Assembly (NCBI GenBank): GCA_020091685.1
Contig: CM034603.1
Location: 13,623,298-13,687,297 of the forward strand
Direction: 5' to 3'
DNA length: 64,000 bases
Source: Lutjanus erythropterus
Lineage: Eukaryota; Chordata; Actinopteri; Lutjaniformes; Lutjanidae
Shown: piece by piece, positions 50,788 through 64,000 of the stretch
Layout: the number at the start of each line of letters is the position of its first letter
How positions within the stretch are numbered: position 1 is the first letter of the stretch
Translations under genes and position numbers: made by a program
The notes under the pieces: model-generated
Seen by the model: only the letters and a program-made list of their open reading frames with translations
Told to the model about the DNA's origin: nothing
The model's database searches: none

Positions 50788-51440
50788 TTTGTCTATAATC
50801 TGAAATAATGAATGACTAACTTTATTAACAACATCAGTGTTGATTTAAAAGGTTCCTTAAAGGTTGTAAAATGTTTCACACCACCACACAGTAACGTGCA
50901 GCCTCTGGTCATTTCAATGAGGCAATGCCAGCAGAGGGGGCATCGCGGGTCAGAGGGAAGTGATCATGGGGGAGCTGATAATGTTGGTGTCAGAATACCT
51001 GGAAATGTACAGCACAACACTAGCCATGTGCAAGGACAACCAGTAGAAAACTGAGTCTGGGACAACATTTCCACCAAGGTAGTATATGTGTTGTGCACTT
51101 TTGGGTGGATGTCCTATTAACTTCACTGAAGCATCTGCCTGTCGTTTTTCTTTTGGGGGGAACACTAGCAGGTAGGCAGTTGTCAGGGTGGTTACCATGC
51201 AGTGGTGCAAAAGGCCCTTAAGTCAGGGTGAAGGAGAAGCCTCAGTAATTCAGAACAATATGTTTCTTCTCATGTAAAGACTAGCTGCCTTGTCTATGAC
51301 ATGAAGTGAAACATTAAATGATGGACTGTCAGGGATAACAACTCTGACATTTAACATTTAATGTCTCTAAAGTTAGGGTGCAGAGGTGTTATTACATTAA
51401 GTATGAAGCTGGAAGTTTTTCACTATCCCTGCAAAAACAT
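50788..51440. other. Intron sequence, nothing recognised
   Basis: The frame at 50812-51054 has no recognised domain. No exon is supported. Confidence 0.5.
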
Positions 51441-51449
51441 ATTAGCTTT

Positions 51450-51770
51450 AATTTTGTGCTGCCAGTCATTACATAAGACTGCGTGGTCAGTCATTTTTTT
51501 GTTACATGCTCAAAACCTCAATTATTCTGCAAGCTAATGCCTGAGGATGACTCATTACTTTAATAACAACCCATAGTGTGCTTTACTTCCATGACAACTA
51601 TCATTTTGTCATAGAAGGCCTCTCATGCAAATGGTGATTGTCACATCATCCCAACGGCTTTTCAGCCAGTCCCTATTGTGTAGTATTTCTTGTAATTATC
51701 TGGTCTTTATTAACAAACTTTGCTGCACTTTTATTTTAACAGGCAATCATAATTACTGCTAAATAGGTTG
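51450..51770. promoter_or_regulatory. Candidate intronic conserved element
   Basis: No repeat signature and no open frame. It contains an octamer ATGCAAAT (51625-51632) and several ATTA/TAAT cores within 300 bp, an arrangement often seen in vertebrate enhancers. Untested. Confidence 0.25.
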
Positions 51771-52550
51771 CACCACTAAGTTTCCATCTGTTTCTCCCTA
51801 CCTGACCTCCATCTGGCTGTAATGTGAGACCTACCTGCTCTCTGTCACCTGTAACTTACCAGGAAGTAGATTTCAAGGGATATCACTTGAAAGCTGAACA
51901 GACCAGAAAATGATAACACCCCTGAACCAGTATGGGAGCCACTGACTATATACTGACTGCAGACATGAGAGTGAAACACATTTCAGTTTTGAAGTGAAGA
52001 TAGGACCCTGGAATGATGTGTTCTTGAAATAATAATGTTTTGACTTTTTTATGCCTTCATGCCGGCAACAGCAGTGGCCAGAGGCATTAAGTTTTCAGAT
52101 CATCTGTCTGCACATCTATCCCATTCTCATGAATGTGATATCTCATGGAATTTCCTCAGATTTTGTACAAACATCCACTTGGACTCAAAGATTAACTGGT
52201 TAGAAGTTGGAGGTCAAAGGTCAACCTCACTGTGACATCCTAGTGCTCAGCTCTCTATCGGATTTCTGTAGACCTTTGTAAAAAATTGTCTCTAAGTGAA
52301 GACAGCATGTTTCTTGTGGAAAATTATTCACTGGAATTATGAAATATAAAAACACACGATAATGCATTTTATTGAATTCATTTAAATTCTCCACTACATA
52401 TTTTATGAGTCTGGAGAGACATTAATGTCAACTGCAACTTGAGTGGTTGATGGAGACATACAACCACCTAGCAGTAATTCTACTTGTGTTAAGATAGCAA
52501 TGTTTCATTTCAATATTTAAATGTTCAGTGTATAAATGTCAAGTTAAATA
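51771..52550. other. Intron sequence, possible repeat fragments
   Basis: 'Ggaatttcctcagattttgt' and 'ggtcaaaggtcaacctcact' near 52147-52232 resemble phrases of fish dispersed repeats. Nothing else was identified. Confidence 0.4.
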
Positions 52551-52554
52551 TGTC

Positions 52555-52770
52555 AAGTCAGTTTTATTTGTATAGCGTCAAATCATGAGAGAAGTTATCT
52601 CACAGCGCTACAGACAGAGCAGGTCTTTACTGGTCTCTTTATTAACAGAGACCTAACGGTTCCCACCATGAGCAAGCACTTGGCAACAGTGGTGATGAAA
52701 AACTCCCTTTAAACAGGAAGAGACCTTGAGTAGAACCAGACTCTGGGTGGGCAGCCATCTGTTGTGGACT
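52555..52770 (+). repeat. Dispersed fish repeat, 'ttttatttgtatagcg...aactcccttt' type
   Basis: 'Cagttttatttgtatagcgt', 'aaaaactccctttaaacagg', 'aagagaccttgagtagaacc' and 'agactctgggtgggcagcca' follow in order a repeat frequently seen near fish genes. Diverged copy, class uncertain. Confidence 0.7.
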
Positions 52771-52817
52771 ATGACACCTTAATATGAATACCAAACAAAT
52801 GAGAAGATGATCTGCAT

Positions 52818-53145
52818 TAGAGCTGTAACGATTAATCAATTAATTGATTATCAAACAACTAATGAATTAATAACCAACCATTTTGATATTGGATTAATTA
52901 TTTTGAGTCATTTTTAGATAAATCTTGTCCAGCTTCTCAAATGTGAATATTTTCTCTTTTCTTTAGTTTGTTATGACAGTGAACTAAATATCATGGGTTG
53001 TGGACAAAGCAAGAATTTGAGGAAAAAACGATCAACACTTTGCATCATTGTCTTGACATTTTATGGACCAAACCATCAATTGAATGATCAAGAAAATAAC
53101 CGACTAATTAATCAATAATGAAAATAATCATTAGTTGCAGCACTA
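52818..53145. mobile_element. hAT-like MITE, TAGAGCTGTAAC / GTTGCAGCACTA ends (328 bp)
   Basis: The left end TAGAGCTGTAACGATTA and the inverted right end TAGTGCTGCAACTAATGATTA form terminal repeats. The flanking octamers atctgcat and gtctgtgt agree at 5 of 8 positions, compatible with an old 8-bp duplication. The interior is non-coding. Related copies lie at 37290-37415 and 59846-60135. Confidence 0.8.
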
Positions 53146-53395
53146 GTCTGTGTAATAGATTGTATATTATTATAGAGGTATCATTGGTAGTAGTGTTTCT
53201 CATAATCAGCACTTAGTGATGTTTCCCAAGACCATCTTTTTCTCTTCCTTAAAATAATTATTCAACATGTCAAAATAAAGCAGCTTTAAAAATGCAAATT
53301 GGTACATGTAGCTCTAACAAGTAAACAGAATAAAAACACACCTGTGACAGACTCACCCTGTCACTAGTGGTTTTTCACAAACTCAAAACAAAGAA
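53146..53395. other. Intron sequence, nothing recognised
   Basis: AT-rich with no supported feature. Confidence 0.5.
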
Positions 53396-53399
53396 ACTG

Positions 53400-53640
53400 A
53401 GGAGCGATGGTTTCTATTGGAGACAGAGTCCCCTTAAGCATCCTGTGATCGATCCTCAGCTTTAATTCCTTAATGGCTGGTTTGACCCTCTGGCCTCGTC
53501 TCTTCTCTCCGGCTCAAATTGTTTTTAAATGGCTCCACTTTGTGAAGCTCTTGGCTCCTCTGATTGTATTAGTATCAGGCTGAACGGGGCAAAGGCTTTT
53601 GTCGCAGGCTACATTAGTGTTAATTCATTGTGTGCTTGCA
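53400..53640. promoter_or_regulatory. Candidate intronic conserved element
   Basis: Balanced composition with CTTTAATTCCTTAATGG and no repeat signature, contrasting with its flanks. Inferred from appearance only. Confidence 0.2.
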
Positions 53641-53783
53641 TGTGTGTGTGTATGTGTGAGTGCGTACGCAAGGCCATATGTGTCTCTCTGTATGTACTTC
53701 TGCATTTGTCCAAGTGGGCTCATGTGCATCTTTAGACATTGATTGAAATGTCTGTATAGTCCAGGTCGTGAGTTCAGTGTGTT

Positions 53784-53789
<6 letters not shown>

Positions 53790-53814
<25 letters not shown>
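53790..53814. repeat. (GT)n microsatellite
   Basis: About 12 GT units, with further broken GT sequence at 53636-53665. The minus-strand His/Thr-rich frames at 53620-53843 are artefacts. Confidence 0.95.
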
Positions 53815-55030
53815 CACCTTTTTGAGAGGATTGATTTAAACATTCAGCAAGCTTTCATCAACTTTTGAGGTCATCTTGTCAAGCTTGTGACGATGATATC
53901 TCCAGTCAACATGATGTCAACTTACCTCATATAACCAATAATAACTTGTACCCCTAAAGAAATGACAACATTGTCTAATGTTGTGCTCACTGTTTCCAAA
54001 TTAAGTTTAATTCCATTTTCTGGACTTTATTTTCCTACTTAATACAAACCTTTTGATGCCTTGTCTGATGTGCAGCTATTGAATGGTGAGATTAGCCTAG
54101 CCTAGTTTTGCTACTTGAAAACCTGCTCCAGTTCCACTGAAACGCAAAAGCATCTGTTTAAGTCTTTCTAATTATAAATAACAGGTCTAATATAAAATAT
54201 TAAAGTTGAGACTAAACCCAAAATGCCTTTTAACCCTTTTAGATCTCATATGCCAAAATACAAAAATAGGTCCGCACACCAGAATTTGCTCGTTTAGGAC
54301 ATTTAATAGTAGCACCACATGTGAGCGCAGCAGCTACCAATATCAGAGACAGCAACTGAGCTAAGCTAGGCTAATCTCTTTTAATATTGTTGATAACACG
54401 CTAAAAACTAACTTGTTAGAGTACTCGCTTTACTTTTTTGGTTTAACAACTAATTTAACTTATTAGTTTTGCCATTCAAATGCTCTCTTATTTAGTTATG
54501 TTTTCAAATAAGCTATCCATTACTGTTACTGTAAAATTTTACTCTTATTTCCACCCCTGCAAAAACTACAGTTGTTCGTGTCACCAGAGGAGCCTCGGAG
54601 GGTGACTTTATTTTGCATTTGGGACAGAAGACAGACACAGCCTATGGTCTTGGCTGACACTTTAATTGTCAAGTATCTTAAGTAGGCTCTAGAGATGGCT
54701 GTATAAAACAAATTCCCAATGACTCAATCTCCAACACTATCCAGTGCACCTGTGGAGGCTTTTTGCCTTTTCTTGTTACAGGAGCCTATTATCTGACACA
54801 CTGTTTTCTTTGCTTTATTGTTTTAATAGAGGCAGCTGTGTAATATGCTGTCAGGACAACACAACCAACATGCACAAGGAATCCCAAAGGGCTTTCCATT
54901 TTTGATAACTTTTTTTTTAACAGGCAACTCTGTAACATTACTTTTAAAAGTAATGCTACCCAACTCTGATCTCATTGACAAATGTACCACAAAATATGTA
55001 AAAAAAACATCTTTGAATGACCTCATTTTG
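53815..55030. other. Intron sequence, nothing recognised
   Basis: AT-rich. No exon, RNA gene or clear repeat boundary is supported. Confidence 0.5.
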
Positions 55031-55033
55031 TAG

Positions 55034-55300
55034 TAGGCCTGTGTATTGGCAAGAATCTGGCAATATAATACGTATCATGATTCAGTGGTTACATTTAATA
55101 TAATGCTATACTGCAAGAGAGGTGATATATTAAAAGACAGTTTCAAATTTAGTAAGAACATGAAACAAGATAAAGTACACGCAGAGAGTTGTTGAGTTGT
55201 TAACTGGTGTAAATGTTCAACTAAAAACATTCTCGCTCCGTTACTATCACGTCTATCTTTTGAGTTTCAGATACCCCTCTATACTTGACAGTTGACCCAG
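55034..55300. mobile_element. Relic of 'ggcctgtgtattggcaagaa' MITE
   Basis: 'Taggcctgtgtattggcaag', 'aatctggcaatataatacgt' and 'atcatgattcag' match the left end of a fish MITE type. The right end is not clear, so its extent is approximate. Confidence 0.45.
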
Positions 55301-55439
55301 AAAGTTTGTAGCATCGTTCTTTAAGGAGAACACCAGCTGTGGTCAGCTTGAATTCATGATGGTTGCAACAGATTCCTTTATTGACAAGTGTAGTCCTCAA
55401 GTCCTCATTTCGTTTTGTTTGGGGTTTTTTGTTTAACAA

Positions 55440-55860
55440 CATGATTGGCTGTTTTCCTTCATCGTCCGTCTCTCCTCCCCTCTCCTGTCTTGGTGTAATT
55501 AGGCCATATTTTCCTCCTTCCTCAGGCCTGATTATTCAGAGCAACAGATGTCCCTCTTCCCATTGTCTTTTTCCTATCAACCCCCATCCACACCCACTTG
55601 TCTTATTTTACAACATTTGCACTCACTGATTTAATGACTATACATATGCACCAATAAAAATTGTTCATCCAATTGATACGCTTCCTACCCTCCATTCTGC
55701 TATGGTTTCATTTTAAACTTCTTTTACATTTCCCTTCTTCCATCCATTATTTTTCTCTCATCTCATTTCTTGCCTCTGTCCCTCTCCCTCCCTCTTGTTT
55801 TCTCTGTCCCTTATCCCTCTTTCCTGCCTTCATCTGCTCAGTTTCAGCCCCACAGACTGG
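55440..55860. repeat. Pyrimidine-rich low-complexity stretch
   Basis: C and T dominate the + strand, in runs such as 'ctctcctcccctctcctgtc' and 'tccctctccctccctcttgt'. The open frames here are consequences of composition. Confidence 0.7.
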
Positions 55861-57295
55861 CTGTTATGTAACGGTCAGGTGATGTGTTGGCCCATTGAAG
55901 GGCCTTAAAGGCCTACCGTCCTTCTCTCTGCTTGTAACTGTTAGGCTCTGCTTCATCAGTGTCTGATTGTCATATCACAAGAACAAGATTATGCCTACAC
56001 ATTTATTTTAATCTGTATGTTCAAAATAAAAAACCTAACAATAACTGACTGCTACACATTGATATGACCGATATCTGCACAGTTGACTTGGAGTGCAAAT
56101 AATAACTGCTAGTGTTGATTTCATTCAATTTTTTTAACCTGGTCCCTATTTAGCATATTTTTATGTCTGTGTGAGTAATGGGGACAACGATTTTTGAAAT
56201 GGGTCCTGTACAGACAGAGAGTGCTGCAGCTGTCGGCCACAAAACTTGCTGCAATGTAATCCTTATGGGCAATTGCACGCTGTCAAAGAATGTCCACTAG
56301 AAGTGCTTGTATTGCCACTGACAGACTCAGAAAGTTATCGGAAGTCACTGACAACATTATAGAAAGGATCACAACAGAGACAGACAGCATTTTTAGTGGA
56401 CACAATTTAATGGTGATCAATTACCTGTAAGGATTTCATTGTTTCAGTGCTACAGAAGTTCAATACTGGATCAGTTTCAAAAGATGTTGCCCTCATTAGT
56501 CGCTTGCATACAAACATATCAGAAAATAGGATCCAAGTTGAAAAATGCTGAAGTTGCTGTTTTGTGCAGTTTGTAATTGACCCTTTTCTAAGCACCACCC
56601 TCCTTTGTTACTGTTGTTACACCTGCTAAACTTTACATTCTTACACTGCATTTATACAGTTTATGGTGATAGTGGCAAATTTAACATAAAAATTGGGAGT
56701 AATTGTTGAAACATGAGGTCTGTGATTCCTTAAACAAAAATCAGATTCTCATTTCTAGGTGATGACCGTGGATTTTGATGTCAAAAATGACTCACAAGCA
56801 GATTTCATAAGTGTAGCTGGCTGATGCAAGCTACTGCTAACTCGACTTGTCAGCTGAGAAATCCCCAGCTGACGTTTTAATGTTTCTATCTGACATGTTT
56901 TAAAACAAGAACCCTGTGAAAGTATTTATGTAAAGTTACCCAACAGCTGCATAAATGATAATGTTAATGGTAAAAGGGTGAGGCCAAAGCCAGCTCACAT
57001 CTCAGCAAACATTGGTTGCATGGTCAAATGCGGCAGGTATATCTACATGATAGATGACAGAAATACGCTCATTAATGTGGGAAAAGGAATCACAGAGACT
57101 CGATTATTGCAGTGGACCTTGAGAAGGGTCACCAAGCCAGACCAGCTGGACCACAATCACGGAAGACAGCCGGGATAAGAGCCACACTAACTCAGCTTAG
57201 ACCTGAGGCAGCAAGCTACATGTGTGCTCTTGTGTTTCATTTATTTGAGAGACTACAAAAAAGATGCCGCCGTCCAGACTCATGAAACGCTGAGT
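55861..57295. other. Intron sequence, nothing recognised
   Basis: No convincing exon. The frame at 56978-57178 is short and unplaced. Confidence 0.45.
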
Positions 57296-57299
57296 ATTG

Positions 57300-57620
57300 T
57301 TCTTCTCAGAGCCTCCTACACACCACTTCAACATGTAGAGAAATGGAGAGCTTGACCGCTCTAGTTACGGTTGCTAACCTATGATTGGACAAGTACTGTT
57401 TGGAGGCAGGGCTTCGCAAAGGGTCAGTTCTTGAATCCAAGAAGAGAAATAGAATCTCCACCACATAACTGTAACATCACCAGCCACCAGAGTTGGAGGG
57501 GCTACTTTAAAAATCATACAATTACTAATTATCTTTTAAAAATGTAGTCAAGTAACCAAGTATCACAGTATAAAAGTAATGTAACTTGATTACTTTCTTT
57601 CTTCATTTAAATTAAATGTT
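57300..57620. repeat. Two dispersed-repeat fragments
   Basis: 'Agagcttgaccgctctagtt', 'acggttgctaacctatgatt' and 'ggaggcagggcttcgcaaag' (57349-57420) match a fish dispersed repeat. From about 57487, 'ccagagttggaggggctact' and 'agtaatgtaacttgattact' belong to another. Boundaries are approximate. Confidence 0.5.
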
Positions 57621-59310
57621 GACTCTTGGATGATGACAGCATTTTACAATAAATTCTACAATAAATTGCACTGTACAGTAAAGAAAAAATAACAGTGAGA
57701 CTTTCACCCAGTGAAGCATTTTTTTCACTAGAGGCCATGATAATGAATTGGCAGCTCTAAGATAAGTTTCACTTTAGACTAGAGTGCTGTTGTGAGACTT
57801 GTGGGAATCTACTTTACTACCCAAGCCTGTGAGTCACAAACACCATAAAAATCAGTGGAAGATATATACGCACCTAAAATATCACTAGATAGTGTCAGAA
57901 CTTGCTGCGATCACAAAAAATCCAAATGTTCACATGATGTTCAGACAATTGAGTACTTAGAGTTTTTTCCTATGTGATAGCTAAGTGTAAGACTTGCAGA
58001 CATGCTGTAAGTGGGTTGTTAAAATCCCACAAAGACAAACAGTGTTGGGCCAACAAGCTGAGTTCTGTCATCAGTGTCTTGGTAGAAGGTCTCGCAGCAT
58101 GAGGTGACCATATGGTGAAACTTTCTGCCAACGGGTGTTTCATTTTCTTTCCACCTACCTATACTTGAACACAGTACTTTCAGGATCATGAGGATATTAT
58201 CAAGACAATTTGGCTCATCATGACTTCTATTAACGGCCGTCAACTTATTTGCCAGAAATGTTCATGAAGTATGAACAGTGTGAATGCCTACATGCATTTC
58301 TAACTGAAGTAATTATTGACACCTACTGTTTTCCCACTAGGCCTCCCACATATTGCCTGCAGGAACATTACAATGATACATTGTTTTCGTGAGTCATGAG
58401 CACACTCCCTGTTTGATTATCCACCATTCAAACAGGTTGTGTACATCTTCAGCACATTAACTCTTGTTTGTTCATAATACTGTGCTTAATAACGCTGTCA
58501 AGTTCAGTGAGTATAGCAAAGTGCACTTTTCAGTGTCAGGGCTGAGGTTTTTAATTTTACACAGTGCACAATTGTACTTGCGCTAGAGCATCTAGGTTAA
58601 AAGCGTTCTCATCTGCTTTTTTTGCTCTTCAATAAAGAGATAGATCAGGCAGGATATCTTTGAAATTGTAAGCATAAAGTGTAGACTTAGACCGAGCTCC
58701 TTGGCTTCATACTATAACCTTGGATAAATATTATGGCAGGTAAAGAATTATTACCGTTGTCTTATAATAACTCTAAAGGTTGCTAAACATATCTAAGGAA
58801 ATGGGTATCAGAGACAAATATTTATTAAAAATTTTCATGGTAGCAATCAAGAAGGCAATTAAAAGGTGTTGGTCTCTTAAAGTGCCCCATCCCTGAACAA
58901 ATGGATAGATATTATAATCAGCATATACAGTATGGAACATATAACATTCAGTTTAAAGGAGCAGTTGACTCCAAAATTGATTGTTTTAGCATGAGTTGCA
59001 GAGTTTTGGAGATATTGACTGTAGAGATGTCTGCCTTCTCTCCAATATAATGGGACTAACTTACAGTAAAGTGGTGTAGTTTTATTAAATTACCAGACTG
59101 TTCTAGCTGTTCTTTTATATGCATTTATCCACTTAGTCATTATATCCACTTTAGTGATTATAATTCATCAAAATTCTCTTTGCGTTGATATTTTGTGAAA
59201 GTAAAATAGTGATCAGCATTGTAAGATTTGATTTTGTCTTGTTTCTGACATAAGTTCTGATTAATTTAGGTTAATTTTGACTCTCTTTCTTTCTCTCCTC
59301 TTTTCATTCT
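57621..59310. other. Intron sequence upstream of the first ncoa2 coding exon
   Basis: AT-rich with no supported exon. The 74-codon minus-strand frame at 58019-58243 has no recognised product. A polypyrimidine tract (59281-59312) forms the acceptor. Confidence 0.5.
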
Positions 59311-59333
59311 CTAGGTGCTGATATTTGCTGAAG

Positions 59334-61349
<2,016 letters not shown>

Positions 61350-61389
61350 TGAGGAATCGTGTACTGTGATATGAAAATGTGAGGGGTTT

Positions 61390-61505
61390 GAATCTTTCAG
61401 CGTTTTCATATCTTTTATCTATCTGTATTTCTTTTCCTTTTACTTTTTCACCTTCCCCTTTTTCATTTTCCTTCCTCTTTTTCCTTTTTCTCAAGTCTCT
61501 TTCTC
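61390..61505. repeat. Pyrimidine-rich tract
   Basis: Nearly unbroken C/T on the + strand between about 61425 and 61503, mainly CTTTT and CCTTT phrases. It lies 170 bp downstream of the bHLH exon donor. Confidence 0.8.
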
Positions 61506-61984
61506 AAGAATTTCAAGATGAAATAGAGACTCTATACATGCTCTCACCACCACAAACATGTAGTTGTTGTAAGAAGTGAAGAGTCTTAAATAATTTTATA
61601 GTAATAATTTTATAAGCCCCTCACAGGTTATACAATTTGTCCTGCATAAAAATGTGTGTTAATGTGTGAACGCAGCCTAATTTTACAGTGTGAACCAAAA
61701 CAAACCAAAATTGGAAATACCACTGACCAATCAGAGCAAGCCTCTTTTAACACAGAGTACACAGAATACTCAGAAAAGTTCAAATTCCTTCCAGTGATTG
61801 GTCTAAACTCTTGCTCTGTCAGTTCCCACAGAACGCTAAAGTGAATGTAATGTGGATATATACAGCATGTGAGTGTTAACACACTGTGTAATGATAATGA
61901 GTGTGATGGTGAGACAGACTGAGGCAGAGTTGTTATGTAACACTGACCAACATGATGTAAGTCTGTAAAAGAGAGCAGGCAGAT
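61506..61984. other. Intron sequence, nothing recognised
   Basis: No exon with homology to the next part of NCOA2 was found here. Confidence 0.5.
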
Positions 61985-62845
61985 TTGCCCTCAGCTCAGT
62001 CTCTCAACCTCTCTCCCACGATTTCTCTCCTTTCCCTCACCTTCCTTTCTTTTTCACCTCCCTCATTCCTCATCTTTGTCTTTTTCTGTTCTCTACACAC
62101 CCCTTTACTTTTCTTATCCCTCTCTCATCCTTCCCCGAATGATCTTTGTCATTTCATTTTCCTGCATTTCCCATGCTTTCCTTTTTCCTGTCCTTTATAT
62201 CCCTTTCCTTTTTTCGTGGTCATCTTTCATTTTTCTTCAACCATCTATGTCTTTTCCTTTTCTGTCCTTTACCTTGTGTTTTAGTTCCTTTCATTTTCCT
62301 TTCTTTTCCTTCAATTATTTTCATGTCAGTTAGTTCCTTTCCTTTCCTTTTTCATTCCATTTCTTTTCTTTTTTCCTTTTCTATTTCATCCTTTCTCAAC
62401 CGTCTCTGTCCTTTCCGTTTCCTCTTTCCTTTCATCTCCTTTTCTTTCCTTTTTTCCTTTTCCTTCTTTTCTTTTCTTGTCCATTCCTTCTCTTTTCTCT
62501 CTTTCATCTTTCCTCAACCTTCTTTGTCTTTTACTCTCCTCTCCTCCCCGTCCCTTTGTCCCTCATTTCTTTCCTATCCATCTTCCATCTTTTCATATGT
62601 CCTTTCCTTTCCTTTCCTTTCCTTTCCTTTCCTTTCCTTCCTTGTGTCTTTTTCCTTTTTCTTATCATCTTTGATCCCTTGTCAACAATCTCCCTTTTCC
62701 TTTATTTTCCTTCCTGTTTCCCTCTCCATATCTCCTCTCTCCTCTCATTCCATCCTTCCTCTCTCCCTTCTCTTTTTCTCTCCTTTCTTCCCTCTCTCCA
62801 TCGCTGATTTTTTCATCCTCCCTCTCCTCCTTTTGTTCCTGTGGT
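61985..62845. repeat. 860-bp polypyrimidine tract with CCTTT array
   Basis: C and T make up the great majority of the + strand. A near-perfect pentanucleotide array (CCTTT)n lies at about 62598-62640, and 'ctttcctttttcc' phrases recur throughout. The 251-codon frame at 62146-62901 and its neighbours are Ser/Phe/Leu/Pro-rich artefacts of the composition. Confidence 0.93.
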
Positions 62846-62899
62846 CAGCCAGTCAGTGTCCACGTGTTTTAGTACTGTTTGCGTCTGAAAACAACAGCT

Positions 62900-62960
62900 G
62901 AATAAGCACACGCACACACATACACACACACACGGATGATACACACAGTCACACAGCTGT
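62900..62960. repeat. Broken (CA)n run
   Basis: Interrupted CA units follow the pyrimidine tract. Confidence 0.8.
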
Positions 62961-63240
62961 TTGGCCGACTTCAGAAACCCACTGTTGTCCTGCAGTCTCA
63001 GTATTTAATGAATGAGGTAGAATTATTTGACACAAAATGTGCTTATATCAAATGTAAGTTTTACAAAAGTAACATAAAAAAATGAGAAAGTCCATATAAT
63101 TAAACAAGCAGAAACATGTGAACCATTACTAAGTAATGAAGAGTAGTTAAAAGAAATCAGTAGTTTTGTTTAGTGCAGCAGAAAGGTCATCTGCTGAAAA
63201 GAGGGAACATATACATCGACAAAAATAATGGTATTGTGCC

Positions 63241-63242
<2 letters not shown>

Positions 63243-63282
<40 letters not shown>
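63243..63282. repeat. (GT)n microsatellite
   Basis: About 19 GT units, followed by 'tatatgtgcacatgcattca'. Confidence 0.96.
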
Positions 63283-63288
<6 letters not shown>

Positions 63289-63503
63289 CACATGCATTCA
63301 TGCATGCACGTGTGTCAGATGACTTACTTAGCAGGGTGTGTGTTTGGCCCTCAAGTCCCATTTAATTGCAGGGTCATATTATAGATGGAAGATGAGTGTG
63401 TGCGTGTGCTTCCATTTCTGTCAACTCAGCAGTTGTCCCTATGCTCAGACTGCTGAAAAAACAGCAGTATCTAATAATAAATGGCATGTATATACTGTAT
63501 ATA

Positions 63504-63507
<4 letters not shown>

Positions 63508-63595
<88 letters not shown>
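63508..63595. repeat. Long (GT)n microsatellite
   Basis: About 44 GT units with one TATG interruption at about 63556. The Cys/Val repeat frames over it (63338-63691 and 63396-63674) are artefacts. Confidence 0.97.
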
Positions 63596-63599
63596 CCAG

Positions 63600-64000
63600 A
63601 AAGCTTATTTACGAATGCTGCCAAGTGTAAAGGCTGTGTGTATTACATATACAGTTACATATTACAGAATGTAGACAGGAAAATGGAATAAGATGATTAC
63701 AAAATTATGCATGAACCCTATTTTGGTTATATAACTATAACCAAAGGTTTAATGAAAACATCACTATTTGTTCAGTTAGTTTTCTGGCAATCGCCTAATT
63801 GAAGTCATTAACACGGAGACATGTGGAAATAGCATCTCTCTTTTTCTTGTTTTAAAGTTGTTGCAGCTGTGAACATACAAAGATCGGGAGCTGGTCACAA
63901 TGTGGAATCTCTTCCCAAAGCTATTGAGAGCAAATGAGCAGTGGACTTATCAGTTGTCAAGTTGGATTGTGTTGCACTGCCAAAGATTAATTTAGTCTAA
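63600..64000 (+). other. ncoa2 intron at the right edge
   Basis: AT-rich. No exon matching the NCOA2 segment after the bHLH domain was recognised before the end of the window, so the intron continues. Confidence 0.5.

Larger units (their letters stand above)
23758..59314 (+). other. ncoa2: ncoa2 5' intron (35.5 kb), inferred
   Basis: It is bounded by GTAAGT at 23758 and the pyrimidine-rich acceptor 'tttcattctctag' ending at 59314. No protein-coding exon with convincing homology was found inside. Additional untranslated 5' exons, as in mammals, could exist and would not be recognisable. It holds most of the transposons and microsatellites listed separately. The first 850 bp (to about 24600) is CpG-enriched and probably part of the promoter island. 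Confidence 0.6.

Noticed and set aside
62146-62901. 251-codon + strand frame, the longest in the window
   Set aside because: It lies wholly in a C/T-rich tract. The Phe/Ser/Leu/Pro composition follows from the base composition, with no start context or homology.

Overview
This window is nuclear DNA from a ray-finned fish, most likely a percomorph teleost. The evidence is small vertebrate-type exons with canonical GT/AG splice sites in AT-rich sequence, many CA/GT microsatellites, and short non-autonomous DNA transposons and dispersed repeats of kinds I recognise from teleost genomes. No bacterial, organellar or viral gene was seen. Most long open frames here are chance frames in introns, microsatellites or pyrimidine tracts.

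Layout. Positions 1-9000 are intergenic. They hold a SINE/LINE-tail repeat, a wrecked non-LTR retrotransposon (about 4140-4740), one unexplained 100-codon frame (2189-2491) and several stretches that read like conserved non-coding elements. Positions 9224-12730 carry a complete seven-exon lactb2 gene on the + strand (endoribonuclease LACTB2, 287 aa), with a compact promoter at about 9060-9223. Positions 13140-23530 are intergenic and repeat-rich. They include a hAT-like MITE, a GC-rich minisatellite of roughly 75-130 bp units (21312-22249), and a splice-flanked 65-bp segment (16648-16712) that fits, in phase, as an alternative last exon of lactb2.

Positions 23530-23757 are the GC-rich promoter and first (5' UTR) exon assigned to ncoa2 (nuclear receptor coactivator 2, TIF2/GRIP1), with an ATGGCGGC core and a 15-codon upstream ORF. 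From 23758 to 59314 runs what I interpret as one 35.5-kb ncoa2 5' intron. It is full of MITEs and contains a possible alternative first exon ending at 42126. The ncoa2 coding sequence starts at 59334. Two coding exons (59334-59425 and 61046-61218) give the N-terminus and the basic helix-loop-helix domain. The gene continues past the right edge, and the last 2.8 kb is intron with an 860-bp pyrimidine tract and long GT repeats.

The order lactb2 then ncoa2 on one strand matches human 8q13, where TRAM1 lies between them. No TRAM1 exon was seen in the 11-kb gap here. The two genes are not known to act together: lactb2 is a mitochondrial metallo-beta-lactamase-fold RNase and ncoa2 a p160 transcriptional coactivator. 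Their linkage is best read as inherited synteny.
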